A stretch of 30,349 nucleotides of DNA from Actinomycetota bacterium (GCA_020637055.1 JACJWR010000005.1:1-30349), one strand, 5' to 3'; shown: positions 5,903 to 15,500, numbered from the stretch's first letter. A program made the numbers and translations. The notes: a model not told the origin generated them from the letters alone.

Positions 5903-8482
5903 ATGCACGCGACCGCGCCACCACTTCGAACTGCGGCCCGCCGCAATCTTCAACTGATCCTGACGGCGTTCGTTGCGCTAGTGCTCACTGCAGCCTTCCT
6001 GCCGTTCACCGCCTCCCCAGCCCACGCCTCCGCAGTCATCCCGGACGTGCCGTTCAACACCAACGTCGGCAACGGCCTCGACGATCCGGTCCACGCGAGC
6101 GCACTGCAACCAGACGGCAAGATCCTGATCGTCGGTATGTTCACTACCCCGGCGAATGGATTGGCTAGGATCAACGCCGACGGCACCCCGGACACCGCCT
6201 TCAACGCCAACGTCGGCACCACGCTCGACGGTCTGGTCGACGCGGTGGCCGTGCAGGCCGACGGCTCGATCGTGGTCGGCGGCGCGTTCACCTCCCCAGC
6301 CAATTCGCTGGCCCGCTTCAACCCCGACGGCACCCCGGACACCGCCTTCAACGCCAACGTCGGCACCTCGCTCAACTCCCCTGTCTACGCGGTGGCCGTG
6401 CAGGCCGACGGAAAGATTCTGGTTGGCGGTGCGTTCACCTCCCCGGCCAATTCGCTGGCCCGGTTCAACCCCGACGGCACCCCGGACACCGCCTTTAACA
6501 CGGCCATCGGCACCACCCTCGACGGCCTGGTCGACGCGTTGGCCGTGCAGTCCGACGGCCGAATCGTGGTGGGCGGCGGCTTCCTGGCCCCCTCCTCCAA
6601 CCTGGCCCGATTCACCTCGGACGGCGCCACCGACGATGCCTTCAACGCCGCGATCGGCACCACCATTGACGGGCAGGTGCGTGCGGTGGCGCTACTGGCC
6701 GACGGTGCCCTGCTCGTCGGTGGCGAGTTCTCGACCCCAGCCCGCAAGTTCGCCAAGTTCAGTTCCAGCGGCACTGCAGATTCCTCCTTCAACACCAACG
6801 TGGGAACCACCATCAACAACCGAGTGCGATCAGTGGCCGTGCAGGATGACGGGAAGATCGTGGTCGGCGGCGGCTTCACCTCGCCCGCCAATTACCTGGC
6901 ACGGTTCAACTCCGACGGCACTCCGGACGACGCCTTCAACGCATCCGTCGGCACGTCGATCAGCGGCCCGTTCGCCGCGATTCGCACGGTGGCGGTGCAG
7001 GATGACGGGAAGATCGTGGCCGGCGGCAGTTTCGACGCTCCGGCGAAGTATCTGGCACGCTTCGTTCCGGTGAACGCTCCGGAGGCGCCCACCGGATTGC
7101 AGGCCACGCCTGGATATCGGCAGGCCCTGATCGCATTCACGGCGGGTGCGGACGGCGGGGCACCGATCACGAACTACGAATACACGACCGATGACGGCGC
7201 GACCTGGATGCCGTTCGATCCGCCCGTGACCACAAGTCCGGTGCCGGTCACCGGACTAGCCAACGGCATCGAAAACCAGGTGAAACTCCGGGCGGTGAAC
7301 GTCGCCGGGACCGGGGCGGCGTCGGAGTCGGTGGTTGTGACGCCGCAAGGCGCGCTGTTCGCCGCGTTGGATCCCCCGATCCGGGTGTTCGACTCTCGCC
7401 CGTCGCACGGTGGTGGCGGCGCATTGACGCCTGGTGTACCGGTGAGTGTGGATGTGCGGGCGCCGGTCGATGCCGTGGCGGTGGCCTACAACGTGACCCT
7501 CGTCGACACGGTGGACGCGGGGCACCTGTCGGTGGGGCCGGCGGGTGCGGATCTGTCGGGCACCTCCACCGTGAACTGGTTCGGCTCCGGGCAGCGCTGG
7601 GCGAACGCCTACGTATCGGCCCTCGGCGATGGTGGACAGATCCAGGTGCTCGCACGCGGCGGAGCGACCCAGGTGGTGATCGACGTGACCGGGTTCTTCC
7701 TCGAAAACACCGCGGTGGTGCCAGCCAGCGAGCAGGCTGTGTCGGCGGCGAACGGGGTGAAGGGGTCAGTGTTCGTGCCGGTGGATCCGGCGCGGGTGTA
7801 TGACTCGCGCGTCGGCGACGATCCGATCGCCGCCGACGAGTCGCGCACGGTGGACGTCTCGACCATGGTGCCCGTCGGCGCCACGGGCGTTGTGTACACC
7901 CTGACGGTGACGCAGACCACGGATGCCGGGCACCTCGCCGTGGGGCTACCGGGGCAGGCGAAGCCAGCGACGTCGGTGATCAACTGGTTCGCCACTGGGC
8001 AGAGCATCGCGAATACGGCCACGGGTGCGTTAGACGCGAACCTGGCTTTGGATGTGTTTGCCGGTGGCGGCCCGACGCAGTTCGTAGTGGACGTGGTGGG
8101 CTACTACGCACCGAACGCGACCGGTGGGTTGCGATTCACCGCGATCGACCCTGCGCGGGCCTACGACTCCCGCGATGGGGACGGGCCCATCACCGGTGGG
8201 CAATCCCGCACCACGGGCGTGCTCCCGACCAGCGGTACCGTGCCGGCCGGAGTCGGTGCCGTGGCATTCAACCTCACCGAAGCCGACACCATCGATCGCG
8301 GGCATCTGCGGGTCGCGCCGGGCGGAGCACCGCTGCCGACCGTCTCGACTCTGAACTGGTTCAGCACAGGGATGCGGCTGGCCAACGGCTCGGTGGTAGG
8401 AGTGACTGGCGACCAGATGACCACCTTCGCCCGCGGCCAAGCGACGGAGTACGTCGTCGACATCGCCGGCTACTACAACTGA
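5903..8482 (+). CDS. Secreted delta-60 repeat / FN3 / triple C-terminal module surface protein
   Basis: This 859-residue exported protein starts at ATG 5903, preceded by a good ribosome site (agggggatccg). A signal peptide of about 42 residues has a basic N-region, a hydrophobic core and an AHA cleavage site. Residues 51 to about 390 hold seven repeats of about 49 residues (FNxxVGTT...VAVQxDGKIxVGGxF...LARFxxDGTPD), the delta-60/beta-propeller-like repeat; seven copies could close a seven-bladed propeller. An FN3-like domain follows (about 391-482). Three copies of a module of about 120 residues begin near 486, 623 and 743, each with DPxRxYDSR, GHLxV, NWFxxGQ and ending VVDVxGYY. No sortase signal or C-terminal membrane helix is visible. 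It is probably an adhesin or cell-surface structural protein; the ligand is unknown. Direct repeats flank the gene. Confidence 0.9.
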   Translation: MHATAPPLRTAARRNLQLILTAFVALVLTAAFLPFTASPAHASAVIPDVPFNTNVGNGLDDPVHASALQPDGKILIVGMFTTPANGLARINADGTPDTAFNANVGTTLDGLVDAVAVQADGSIVVGGAFTSPANSLARFNPDGTPDTAFNANVGTSLNSPVYAVAVQADGKILVGGAFTSPANSLARFNPDGTPDTAFNTAIGTTLDGLVDALAVQSDGRIVVGGGFLAPSSNLARFTSDGATDDAFNAAIGTTIDGQVRAVALLADGALLVGGEFSTPARKFAKFSSSGTADSSFNTNVGTTINNRVRSVAVQDDGKIVVGGGFTSPANYLARFNSDGTPDDAFNASVGTSISGPFAAIRTVAVQDDGKIVAGGSFDAPAKYLARFVPVNAPEAPTGLQATPGYRQALIAFTAGADGGAPITNYEYTTDDGATWMPFDPPVTTSPVPVTGLANGIENQVKLRAVNVAGTGAASESVVVTPQGALFAALDPPIRVFDSRPSHGGGGALTPGVPVSVDVRAPVDAVAVAYNVTLVDTVDAGHLSVGPAGADLSGTSTVNWFGSGQRWANAYVSALGDGGQIQVLARGGATQVVIDVTGFFLENTAVVPASEQAVSAANGVKGSVFVPVDPARVYDSRVGDDPIAADESRTVDVSTMVPVGATGVVYTLTVTQTTDAGHLAVGLPGQAKPATSVINWFATGQSIANTATGALDANLALDVFAGGGPTQFVVDVVGYYAPNATGGLRFTAIDPARAYDSRDGDGPITGGQSRTTGVLPTSGTVPAGVGAVAFNLTEADTIDRGHLRVAPGGAPLPTVSTLNWFSTGMRLANGSVVGVTGDQMTTFARGQATEYVVDIAGYYN
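6295..6500 (+). repeat. Near-identical DNA repeats within delta-60 units 2 and 3
   Basis: The end of unit 2 and the end of unit 3 share long nearly identical DNA. The stretch from the codons for SPANSLARFNPDGTPDTAFN at about 6295-6354 recurs at about 6439-6498 with only a few changes, whereas other units are much more diverged. This points to recent unit duplication or gene conversion and makes the unit number likely to vary between strains. Confidence 0.7.
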
Positions 8483-8506
8483 GCCCGCCTCCGGCTTCCG
8501 CACGCC

Positions 8507-8629
8507 GAGCGGGCGGGTTCGTCGCACTCTCGGACCCCACCCCAGCGTCCGGCTCGCCGACCGGACGGGTTCGTCGCACTCTCGGACCGATTTGACGTCC
8601 CTAGTGCGACGAAGCCGTACGCTCGCGAG
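8507..8629. repeat. Mosaic palindromic element, copy 3
   Basis: This is colinear with 5658-5780. The left arms are at 8513-8528 (one base changed) and 8565-8580; the right arm agtgcgacgaagccgt is at 8603-8618, with one mismatch in the stem. The terminal palindrome is reduced to cgctcgcgag. It lies between the convergent secreted protein gene and the PIN toxin gene, so it could act on both 3' ends. With copy 2 it places direct repeats on each side of the secreted protein gene. Confidence 0.92.
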
Positions 8630-8657
8630 GGAGCCGACACCCGAAGTGGTCCGGGGC

Positions 8658-9146
8658 TCACTCCGACAGGCCGGGATGCTCCCATACCTCCAACGCCTCG
8701 GGCAGCCTCGTGGGGTCGATGCGGGTGAGTCCGGGGATGCCGTCGAAATCGGCGTCCGGACTGACGATGACACCGATCCCTGCCTCCAACGCCGTAGCCG
8801 CGTGGACCGAGTCCCGGCCACCCACCCCACCCTCCGAGATCAACGACAGAGCGCGTCTGAGTACAGCGGCGTCGAAATCGTGCAACTGACAGGAATCAGC
8901 AACTAGCCGAGCGACCGCCACAGCGTCCACCCGGTCTGCCCGCCGCATCCGATGGAACACCACCTCCTGGACCATTTCAACGCTGGCATGAAGTTCCAAG
9001 CCTGGCTCGGCAAGCACTGCACGGCACGGCTCCCTCAGTTCGTGCTCGCCACCGATGGCATAGAGAAACACGGCTGCATCGACGAGAACCGGCAACCGTT
9101 GGCCGCGGGGTGAAGTTCCCGAAGGGCCCCTATCCCGGGAAGGCAT
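8658..9146 (-). CDS. PIN-domain toxin (VapC-like)
   Basis: The protein has the acidic pattern of PIN ribonucleases: VLVDAAVFLYAIGG at the start of the domain, SVEMVQEVVFHR with the second acid, GRDSVHAATALEAG with the third, and SPDADFDGIPGLTRIDP with the C-terminal acids and the usual closing motif. PIN toxins cleave tRNA, rRNA or mRNA using Mg2+ held by these acids. Two starts are possible: ATG at 9146, overlapping the end of the antitoxin gene by 17 bases, or TTG at 9095, which would give the canonical short start MPVLVDAAVF. Neither has a convincing ribosome site; coupling to the antitoxin is likely. The antitoxin gene is immediately upstream on the same strand. The gene ends just after repeat copy 3. 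Confidence 0.85.
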   Translation of the reverse strand: MPSRDRGPSGTSPRGQRLPVLVDAAVFLYAIGGEHELREPCRAVLAEPGLELHASVEMVQEVVFHRMRRADRVDAVAVARLVADSCQLHDFDAAVLRRALSLISEGGVGGRDSVHAATALEAGIGVIVSPDADFDGIPGLTRIDPTRLPEALEVWEHPGLSE

Positions 9147-9378
9147 CGAGGAGTACCGAGTCCTTGTCGAAGTCCTGCCCTGAAGCACCCTGGGATTCCA
9201 TAGCCAACAGCGCCCGCTTGGCGGCATCTCGGCGTTGCACATCATCGTCGAGGAACATCTCGATCGCCGCACGCACCGTCGCGCCGACGCTCAAGGATCG
9301 CCGACGAGCCTCAGCCTCCAGCCGCTCGTATTGCGCCGGGTCAAGGAGGATCTGCAGACGCCGTTCGAGGACAGACAT
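9130..9378 (-). CDS. Ribbon-helix-helix antitoxin (VapB-like)
   Basis: This 82-residue protein starts MSVLERRLQILLDPAQYERLEAEARRRS. The strand-helix-helix pattern RLQILLDPAQYERLE...LSVGATVRAAIEMFL matches the ribbon-helix-helix/CopG-type DNA-binding fold, followed by an acidic tail (DDDVQ...DFDKDSVLLDAF) of the kind that wraps the toxin. It should bind the inverted repeat directly upstream as a dimer of dimers with the PIN toxin and so repress the operon. The ATG at 9378 is two bases from that operator. It is the first gene of a two-gene operon with the PIN toxin. Confidence 0.86.
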   Translation of the reverse strand: MSVLERRLQILLDPAQYERLEAEARRRSLSVGATVRAAIEMFLDDDVQRRDAAKRALLAMESQGASGQDFDKDSVLLDAFPG

Positions 9379-9380
9379 GC

Positions 9381-9402
9381 ACCTACAGTCACATGTGTAG
9401 GT
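9381..9402. promoter_or_regulatory. Operator of the VapBC-like operon
   Basis: A perfect inverted repeat with 7-bp arms, acctaca at 9381-9387 and tgtaggt at 9396-9402, is separated by eight bases. It ends two bases upstream of the antitoxin ATG, and its promoter-distal arm includes the only ribosome-site-like AGGTG. Binding here would block both transcription and ribosome access. Autorepression through such palindromes is known for VapBC families; the assignment here is from sequence symmetry and position. Confidence 0.7.
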
Positions 9403-9436
9403 TTCGCCGTCAAGGCGCTGGCGCCGCCTCGGGCTG

Positions 9437-9757
9437 CTATCCCCTCACCGAGAAACCGGCGTGGCCCTCGGCTGGCTCCGCCACCACCTCAACGCGCGAG
9501 ACCTCAGCCAAGCGCGGACCACTCCGACACCACCGCACCATCGCCTCCACCTCGGTGGCGGGGCCTTCGAACACGGCTTCCACCCGACCGTCCGGCAGAT
9601 TGCGGACCCATCCAGCCACCCCGCGCTCCCCTGCTGCCATCGCACAGGAGTAGCGGAAGCCGACCCCCTGCACGTACCCCTCGACCCAGACGTGTCGGCG
9701 CTGCACGCTGGTTGGGTCGCCGTTGCCACCTTGGGGCCGCTCAGTGGATCCGCTCAC
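9437..9757 (-). CDS. acyP: Acylphosphatase
   Basis: This 106-residue protein has the acylphosphatase core GYVQGVGFRYSCAMAA and GVAGWVRNLPDGRVEAVFEG. The catalytic pair of the family is present: Arg35 of GVGFR, which binds the phosphate, and Asn53 of VRNLPDG, which positions water. These small cytosolic enzymes hydrolyse acyl phosphates such as acetyl phosphate and carbamoyl phosphate. The GTG at 9757 gives about 15 extra N-terminal residues compared with typical 90-residue members; a second GTG at 9706 (VQRRHVWVEG) would give the standard length. Neither start has a strong Shine-Dalgarno sequence. It lies just upstream of the VapBC operon on the same strand. Confidence 0.93.
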   Translation of the reverse strand: MSGSTERPQGGNGDPTSVQRRHVWVEGYVQGVGFRYSCAMAAGERGVAGWVRNLPDGRVEAVFEGPATEVEAMVRWCRSGPRLAEVSRVEVVAEPAEGHAGFSVRG

Positions 9758-9785
9758 GCTGCCACGCTACCGCCGAGTCGGGCCC

Positions 9786-10541
9786 CTAGGCCGGCCCCAC
9801 CTCGCGCGCCAACTGCTGAGCCTCGGCGAGGCCGGTGCGTAGCGCCTCCAACTCGTTGCTCGCACCACCGATCACCTCGGTCGCACGGTCGTGTTCCAGC
9901 GCCACCGATCCGAGTGTGACGATCTCACCCATCCGGGTGGCGATGGTCTCCATGCCGATGGCCGCCGTCTGCATCCTCGCCAGGAGTTGATCGCGCAATC
10001 CGCCGAGTCGGTTCAGCCCGGTCAGCTGATCATCGACCGCGGCCAGCACCCGGCGCCGCTCCTGCTCCAGCAGCGGGTCGGTGGTCTGCTCGAGCTGGGC
10101 CACCAGCGTGGCGCGTTCGGCCAGCAACTGGTTGGGGTTCGCCGACGCCAGCAGTTGCTCGGCCAACGTCACGCGACCGGCCAGGTCGCGCATCGCGGCA
10201 ACGACGTCGCCGGCGCCGTCGTCCATGCGTCCCACCTCGCTGCGCAACCACGGATCCGACGGGACGCTGGCGAGTCCGCTCATCCTCCCGAGCGCCGCCT
10301 CCGCCCGGGCCACCAGCACTGCGGCCGGGGAGTTGCGCGGCGGCGCGGGAAGGGCGTCGGGAGCGCCCGACGTCAGCGCCGGAGTTCGGCGCCCGACCGC
10401 AGAGGCGATCGCCACCTTCGTGCCGAACACCAAAACGGCGATCCCGAGCGCAGCCAGCACCGGCACGCCCAGCGCCCACGCCAGACCACCGACCACCAAG
10501 GCCAGCAACCATCCCCAGGGCTCGAGAATCTCGTCGCGCAT
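9786..10541 (-). CDS. Membrane-anchored coiled-coil protein of unknown function
   Basis: This 251-residue protein starts at ATG 10541 (MRDEILEPWGW), 16 bases after the stop of the upstream vWA gene, so the two are probably one operon. Residues about 9-45 form a hydrophobic hairpin (WLLALVVGGLAWALGVPVLAAL... then IAVLVFGTKVAIA), followed by a proline/alanine-rich linker. A long alpha-helical, heptad-like region follows, rich in Leu, Ala, Glu and Arg (about 90-250), likely coiled coil and cytoplasmic. No catalytic motif is visible. The context suggests a partner of the secreted substrate-binding/vWA protein, perhaps as a membrane scaffold. I do not assign a family. Confidence 0.75.
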   Translation of the reverse strand: MRDEILEPWGWLLALVVGGLAWALGVPVLAALGIAVLVFGTKVAIASAVGRRTPALTSGAPDALPAPPRNSPAAVLVARAEAALGRMSGLASVPSDPWLRSEVGRMDDGAGDVVAAMRDLAGRVTLAEQLLASANPNQLLAERATLVAQLEQTTDPLLEQERRRVLAAVDDQLTGLNRLGGLRDQLLARMQTAAIGMETIATRMGEIVTLGSVALEHDRATEVIGGASNELEALRTGLAEAQQLAREVGPA

Positions 10542-10557
10542 GGTGCCAGTCTGCCGG

Positions 10558-12381
10558 TCAGAAGTTGCTGATGACGTTGACCAACACCTGGTCGATCGTC
10601 GCCGGATCGGTGGCGTCGTAGTAGGCACCGGCTGAGGCCTCCGCGATTGCCTGCAGCACCTCCGGGTCGGCGCCGTCGCCGTACCCGATGGTGAACACCC
10701 GGATCGTCGTGTCTGCACTCTCCCCCTGCAACTGGCGCAGCAGCGAGTTGAGGTTGTCGTCAGGCGGATATTCGTTGCGGCCATCCGACAGCAGCACGAT
10801 GGCATTGATCCGGGAGGTGTCCAGCGACGCCAGCATCTGCTCCTGCGCTGCCCGTGTGGTGGCATACAGCGCCGTACCGCCGTCCGGTTGGAGCCGAGCC
10901 ACCGTTTGCTGGATCTCCGAACGGGTTTGCGCCGCCGGACCGATTCCGATCAGTTCGATCCACGGCTGACCGCCGGGGCCGAGGTTGGTGGAGAACGCCC
11001 ACAGACCGACGTCGTCGTTGTCGGCGAATCCATCCACCGCCCGCGACGTCGCATCGGCGGCCAATTCCAGTTTCGTCTGGCCGGCCGCGACCGGTTCGCC
11101 CATCGATCCGGACACGTCCAACACCATCAGCACCCGGGCGCGCTTGCGCACCTCATCCCAGGACGTCAGCACCGATTGCAGCACCGGCGGCGACGGCGGG
11201 GAGAGGATTGAGGTCGGGCCAGCAGGCAGGAACCCGTTCTCCTGCGTGAGAACCGCGCCGGGCTCCCCGGCGAAACTGCGGAAGCCAGCGTCTTGGAACC
11301 GTGCCTGCGCCTCGTCCGATTGCAGGAAGGCGAGCAGTTGCGCGCCGGCCGCGGCTTTGGTGGCATCCACCCAGTCGGCATTGAGCACGTACCACGGGTT
11401 GTCCGACAGCAGCGTGCCTTCCTTGGGGTAGACGGCGACCAGCGGGATCTTCGGCTCGGGTTGCTGGCCGAGTGTTGCCGGATTGCCGGTCGGGTTGCCC
11501 TGGTTGTAGTCCAACACCGACTTCTCCTCCACGGTCACCGCGGAGACGTAGGTGAGGCCGCGACCTTCGGCGGCGGCGTTCACCATGTTCGTCAGAAAGG
11601 TCAGTGTGGTGTCGCCGTAGTGCACCACCGAGTCCTCCAGTGCACCGACGAAGGCTTGGGTCGCCGGATCGTCCACCTGTGCGCTGGTGAGGTCGCTCGA
11701 CACCCCCGTGGCCGCGAAGTAGGCACCAATCGTGGCGTTGAGTCCGCTGGTGGAGAAGTTCGGATTCGTCTTACCGAGTTTGAACGCCCCCCACTCCGGG
11801 TGCCCTTTGGCACCCCAGCCGGCGGGGTCCTTGGCGAGTGCGGCAAGGTCCGACCAGCCGATCTGCTGATCGGGCCACCCGAGCGCCTCCGCCATCGGTC
11901 GGGGCATGGCGATCACCAGCGGAGTCTGCGCCACCGAGGCCGCGTCGGCGGGCAGGATCTCGGGCAGGTCGTTCTCGGTGCGCCACTGCGTGGTCAGCCC
12001 GGCCCAACTCGAGGACGCCGGACTCCACACGTCCGGCCGTGGGCCTTCCACTTCCTCATCCCAGACCGGCTCCGCCAACGCCTGCGCCGCACCCCCGCTC
12101 GCTTTCGAGACCACGGTCGCGTAGACACACTGCCCGTCGACCTCGGGCCCGGTGTCGTTCCATTGCTCCGCCAACTCGGTGAGCAGGCCGGCCTTCTCGC
12201 TGGATGCCGCGACCACCAACTCGGTGCAGTCCCCGCGCGCATTCCCCGAACCGCCATCGCCGCCCCCGGCCGTGGTGCCGCCGTCCCCGCCGCCGGAGAA
12301 GAGGAGTCGAGCACCCACGATGAGCGCCACCCCGACCACTGCCGCGATCAGCAGCGGAACCTTCGATCGGCCCCGAGCCAT
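10558..12381 (-). CDS. Exported substrate-binding plus von Willebrand factor A protein
   Basis: This 607-residue protein starts at ATG 12381, chosen for the strong site AGGGGAG five to six bases upstream. Residues about 8-28 are a single hydrophobic segment (signal anchor or uncleaved signal; no lipobox Cys at the right place), then a Gly-rich linker. Residues about 55-400 resemble an extracellular solute-binding fold (ELVVAASSEKAGLLTELAEQWN, then NATIGAYFAATG and VAVYPKEGTLLSDNPWYV). From about 410 a vWA domain begins (RVLMVLDVSGSMGEP), with intact MIDAS DxSGS, a following Thr region (DGGTALYATTRAA) and IVLLSDGRNE. MIDAS domains bind Mg2+ and protein ligands. It probably senses or captures a ligand outside the membrane. 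Its operon partner is the coiled-coil membrane protein downstream. Confidence 0.9.
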   Translation of the reverse strand: MARGRSKVPLLIAAVVGVALIVGARLLFSGGGDGGTTAGGGDGGSGNARGDCTELVVAASSEKAGLLTELAEQWNDTGPEVDGQCVYATVVSKASGGAAQALAEPVWDEEVEGPRPDVWSPASSSWAGLTTQWRTENDLPEILPADAASVAQTPLVIAMPRPMAEALGWPDQQIGWSDLAALAKDPAGWGAKGHPEWGAFKLGKTNPNFSTSGLNATIGAYFAATGVSSDLTSAQVDDPATQAFVGALEDSVVHYGDTTLTFLTNMVNAAAEGRGLTYVSAVTVEEKSVLDYNQGNPTGNPATLGQQPEPKIPLVAVYPKEGTLLSDNPWYVLNADWVDATKAAAGAQLLAFLQSDEAQARFQDAGFRSFAGEPGAVLTQENGFLPAGPTSILSPPSPPVLQSVLTSWDEVRKRARVLMVLDVSGSMGEPVAAGQTKLELAADATSRAVDGFADNDDVGLWAFSTNLGPGGQPWIELIGIGPAAQTRSEIQQTVARLQPDGGTALYATTRAAQEQMLASLDTSRINAIVLLSDGRNEYPPDDNLNSLLRQLQGESADTTIRVFTIGYGDGADPEVLQAIAEASAGAYYDATDPATIDQVLVNVISNF

Positions 12382-12510
12382 GCGCACTCCCCTGGTCGGC
12401 CTCATTGGTTGCGGGCCGCACGAATTGCCGCCCGGACCCTCGACGACGAGTCTAGTCCACGCTCCGCTGGTGGGTTTTCGTCGACGAGTCAGACGTCGAG
12501 CACACGCCGG

Positions 12511-15500
12511 TCACGCCGGACCGGCCCCACTCCGGCACCCCGGCCCGCTGAGCACACTGCGACCGCCGCCGTCGGGAGTCACCACGATCTGCGCGCTGAT
12601 GCGCTCCTTGAGGGCTTCGACGTGCGAGATGATCCCGATCATCTTGCCGTCCTGCTGCAAGTTCCCCAACGTCGTCAACGCGTTCTCGAGCGCATCCTCG
12701 TCCAGGGTGCCGAAACCCTCGTCGAGGAACAGCGAATCCACCCGCACATTGCGGCTCGCCATCTGCGACAGGCCCAGCGCCAAAGCCAGACTGACGATGA
12801 AGCCCTCACCGCCGGAGAGGTTCTTGGTGGATCGGACCTCGCCGGCCTGGTAGTCGTCGACCACGCTGAGGTGCAGCGGGTTGGCGTCGTCGTGCCGGAG
12901 TAGGTAACGGTCGGTCATCCGCTGCAACTGCCGGTTGGCGTGACTGATCATGATCTCGAAAGTGAGGCCCTGCGCGAAGTTGCGGTACTTCTTGCCGTCA
13001 CCGGAGCCGATGAGCTTGTGCAGGGTTTCCCATCGCCGATACTCCCGAGCCCGGACGGCGACACGTTCCCGGGCACCCACGGTGGCGTCCTTCGCCTGCT
13101 CGTTGTCGGCGAGTTTCTGACGCAGTCGGCCCACCTCCTGGTCCGCTTCGGATTTGGCGCCCTTGGCCGCGTCGAGTTGAGGTTGGAGGTCGTCCAGAGT
13201 CGCCGTGGTGATGGCTTTGGCCTGTTCGGACTCCAGTTCCTGTGCCGTCTGATTACGCAACGTGGCGAGCCTGGTGCGCCGCTCGGAGAGTTCGCGCTCC
13301 AGCGCTTCGAGGGCCGTCCGCTCGTCACCGGGCATCGACGCCGCGAGGTAGTCGGCCTCGTCGTCGAACTCACTGTCGGCCAGGCGCTGCGCGAAGGCCT
13401 CCTCTTGGGCGATCAGCAGTTCCGCACGCTGGGCGATGGCGGACGTCAGTTCCGAGATCCGTTGTTCGAGGTGCACCAACGCGTTGCGCGTCTCCGCGGC
13501 GGCGGCTTCGGCATTCTTCAGCTCGTCCTGTGCGGAATCGACGGCCGCGGCGAGGAGGGTTTCCTCCTCGTTGGGATCCTTCTCGCCGAACAACTCCCGG
13601 CGACGGGCGCGCGTCGTTTCGAGGTCGTTCTGCAGCGCCGACAGGTGCTGCTCGGATTCCGAGATATCGGATTGCTTGTCGGCAATCGCGGTGGCCCGGT
13701 GGGTGGCCGCGGCCGTCAGGTCGCTGACGGCATTGGTCAACTCCCGCGCTTGACCCTCCCGCTGCTGCCAGGTGTCGCGACGGGTGCGCAGCGCGTCCGC
13801 CACTTCATCGAAGTCGAGCGGATCGTCGGCCTCGCCGAGTTGGACACCGTAGTCGGCGAGCGACCCGGCGAGTTGGACAAACTGCTCGGCGTATTCGGTC
13901 TCCCGGAGCCAAAGTTCACCTTCCAGCCGGCTCACCTCGGCCGTTGCCCGGTTGGCTTCAAATGCTGCCGCGGTGGCAGTTTGTTTCGCCTCGCTCAACG
14001 CAGTCGCGGCCCGGTCGAAGGCGTCGCGGGCATCGTTGATCTTCTCGTCGATCTCCTCCACCGATGTGATCGTCGCTGACGTGGTGGCGAGGCGTTCGAC
14101 CACCTCATCACGCATACCGGCCAAGGTGTCCAACAGCGCATCGGCGGCCTGGGCATCGTCCGGGACGTCGAGTTCGAGTTGGCGGCAGGAATCCTTCAGG
14201 TTCTCCAACGATTCGACCCGGGCGGACTCGGCAGCCGCCTGCCTCTCCGCGATTTCGGCCGCCTCGCGCACGAGACCGGCCAATTCGACGGCGACGCGCT
14301 GCACCTCGCCACGCACCCCGTCAAGGGCCCTTTTCGCCGTCCGAAGCTCGTCTTCGGCCTCGCTCGGCTCCGGCACGTTCCCGAGTGCGTAGGGGTGGTC
14401 GAGTGATCCGCACAGGGGGCATTCGTGCCCGTCCCGCAAGTCCTTTCGAGCCTCCTCCAGCGATCCGATCTGGGCGAGCAGGCGAACCCGCTCCTCCAGT
14501 CTCACCACCTCGTCGGAGCAGGTCTTCTCCCGATCGGCCAGAGCCTTCTGCTCCTCCTCACCTTGCTTGCGTTTCGCAGCCAAATCGACCGCACGCTTCG
14601 CCATGGTGGCCAGCTCCTCGTGCGCCGCCCTCGCGGCGCTGGCGGCCACCACCGCCGCGTCGACGCCCTCACGACGCTGGACCAACTGCTCCCGTTGCTC
14701 CCGCAGTTCGGACAACGTGCGCCCCGCGAGGGCCTCGGCACTCTCGGCCCGGGCTGCGTAGAGCACCTCTGTGGCCTCATCGGACGCCGACTGCATCGTC
14801 GTCACCACGGCCTGCGCCTGGGTGTTCGCGGTCGACGCTGCCGCTGCCGACTGGCGGGAATCGGTAAATTCACCGCGGGTGCGCTGCAGATTCACCCGCA
14901 CGTTCCCCAACCCACCGAGTCGGACTTCGAGGCCGGCGAAAGACTCAACCAGCGCCTCATCGCCGCTCGTGCGCGCCAACTCCTCTGTCACCGTGGTGAG
15001 CGCCTCTTGCTGAGTTGCCAACTCCTGCTGCGCCAACGAGTCTTCGCGCTGAAGCGCCCCCAGCTCCGCGCGCTGCTCGGCTAGTTTCGCTTCGGTTCCC
15101 GCGATGGGCTTCTGCTTTTCGATCAAGGCCGTGTCGAGTTCCCGGGCGGCGAGGATGATCGGTGTGGCCTCGTCTTTGGCTTGCTTGGCCCGCCGCATCG
15201 ACTCGTTCGCCTGGCCGACCGCGGCCTGGGCATCCTCGACGGCTTTCTGCCTCTGCTCCACCTGCGCTTGGCTGGTCGCCAGGTGCTCCTCGTCGGAGCG
15301 CTGGGTGGTTCGAAGCCCTCGTAGTGCGGTGTGGTCGGCGTCGAGTTCCAGCGCCGCCTTGGCCCGCCGCAACCGCACCTTCGAGGGTGCGAAGTTCGCC
15401 TCGTCGGCCGCCAGGGCCAGGTCCTGCGCGGCAATGTCGTCCAGTTGTCCGGTCAAACTCTCCAGGCGGCGCAGCCATGTGATGGCGGTGTCGAGGTTCG

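Noticed and set aside
5625..5924. A 100-residue N-terminal extension of the alpha/beta hydrolase
   Set aside because: It reads through the palindromic element; the conserved fold starts right after the GTG at 5624.
10558..12381. Lipoprotein signal in the substrate-binding/vWA protein
   Set aside because: No lipobox cysteine follows the hydrophobic segment; a Gly-rich linker does.
12382..12510. Promoter or small gene between sbcC and the substrate-binding/vWA gene
   Set aside because: No clear -35/-10 pair and no open frame with proper codon bias in these 129 bases.
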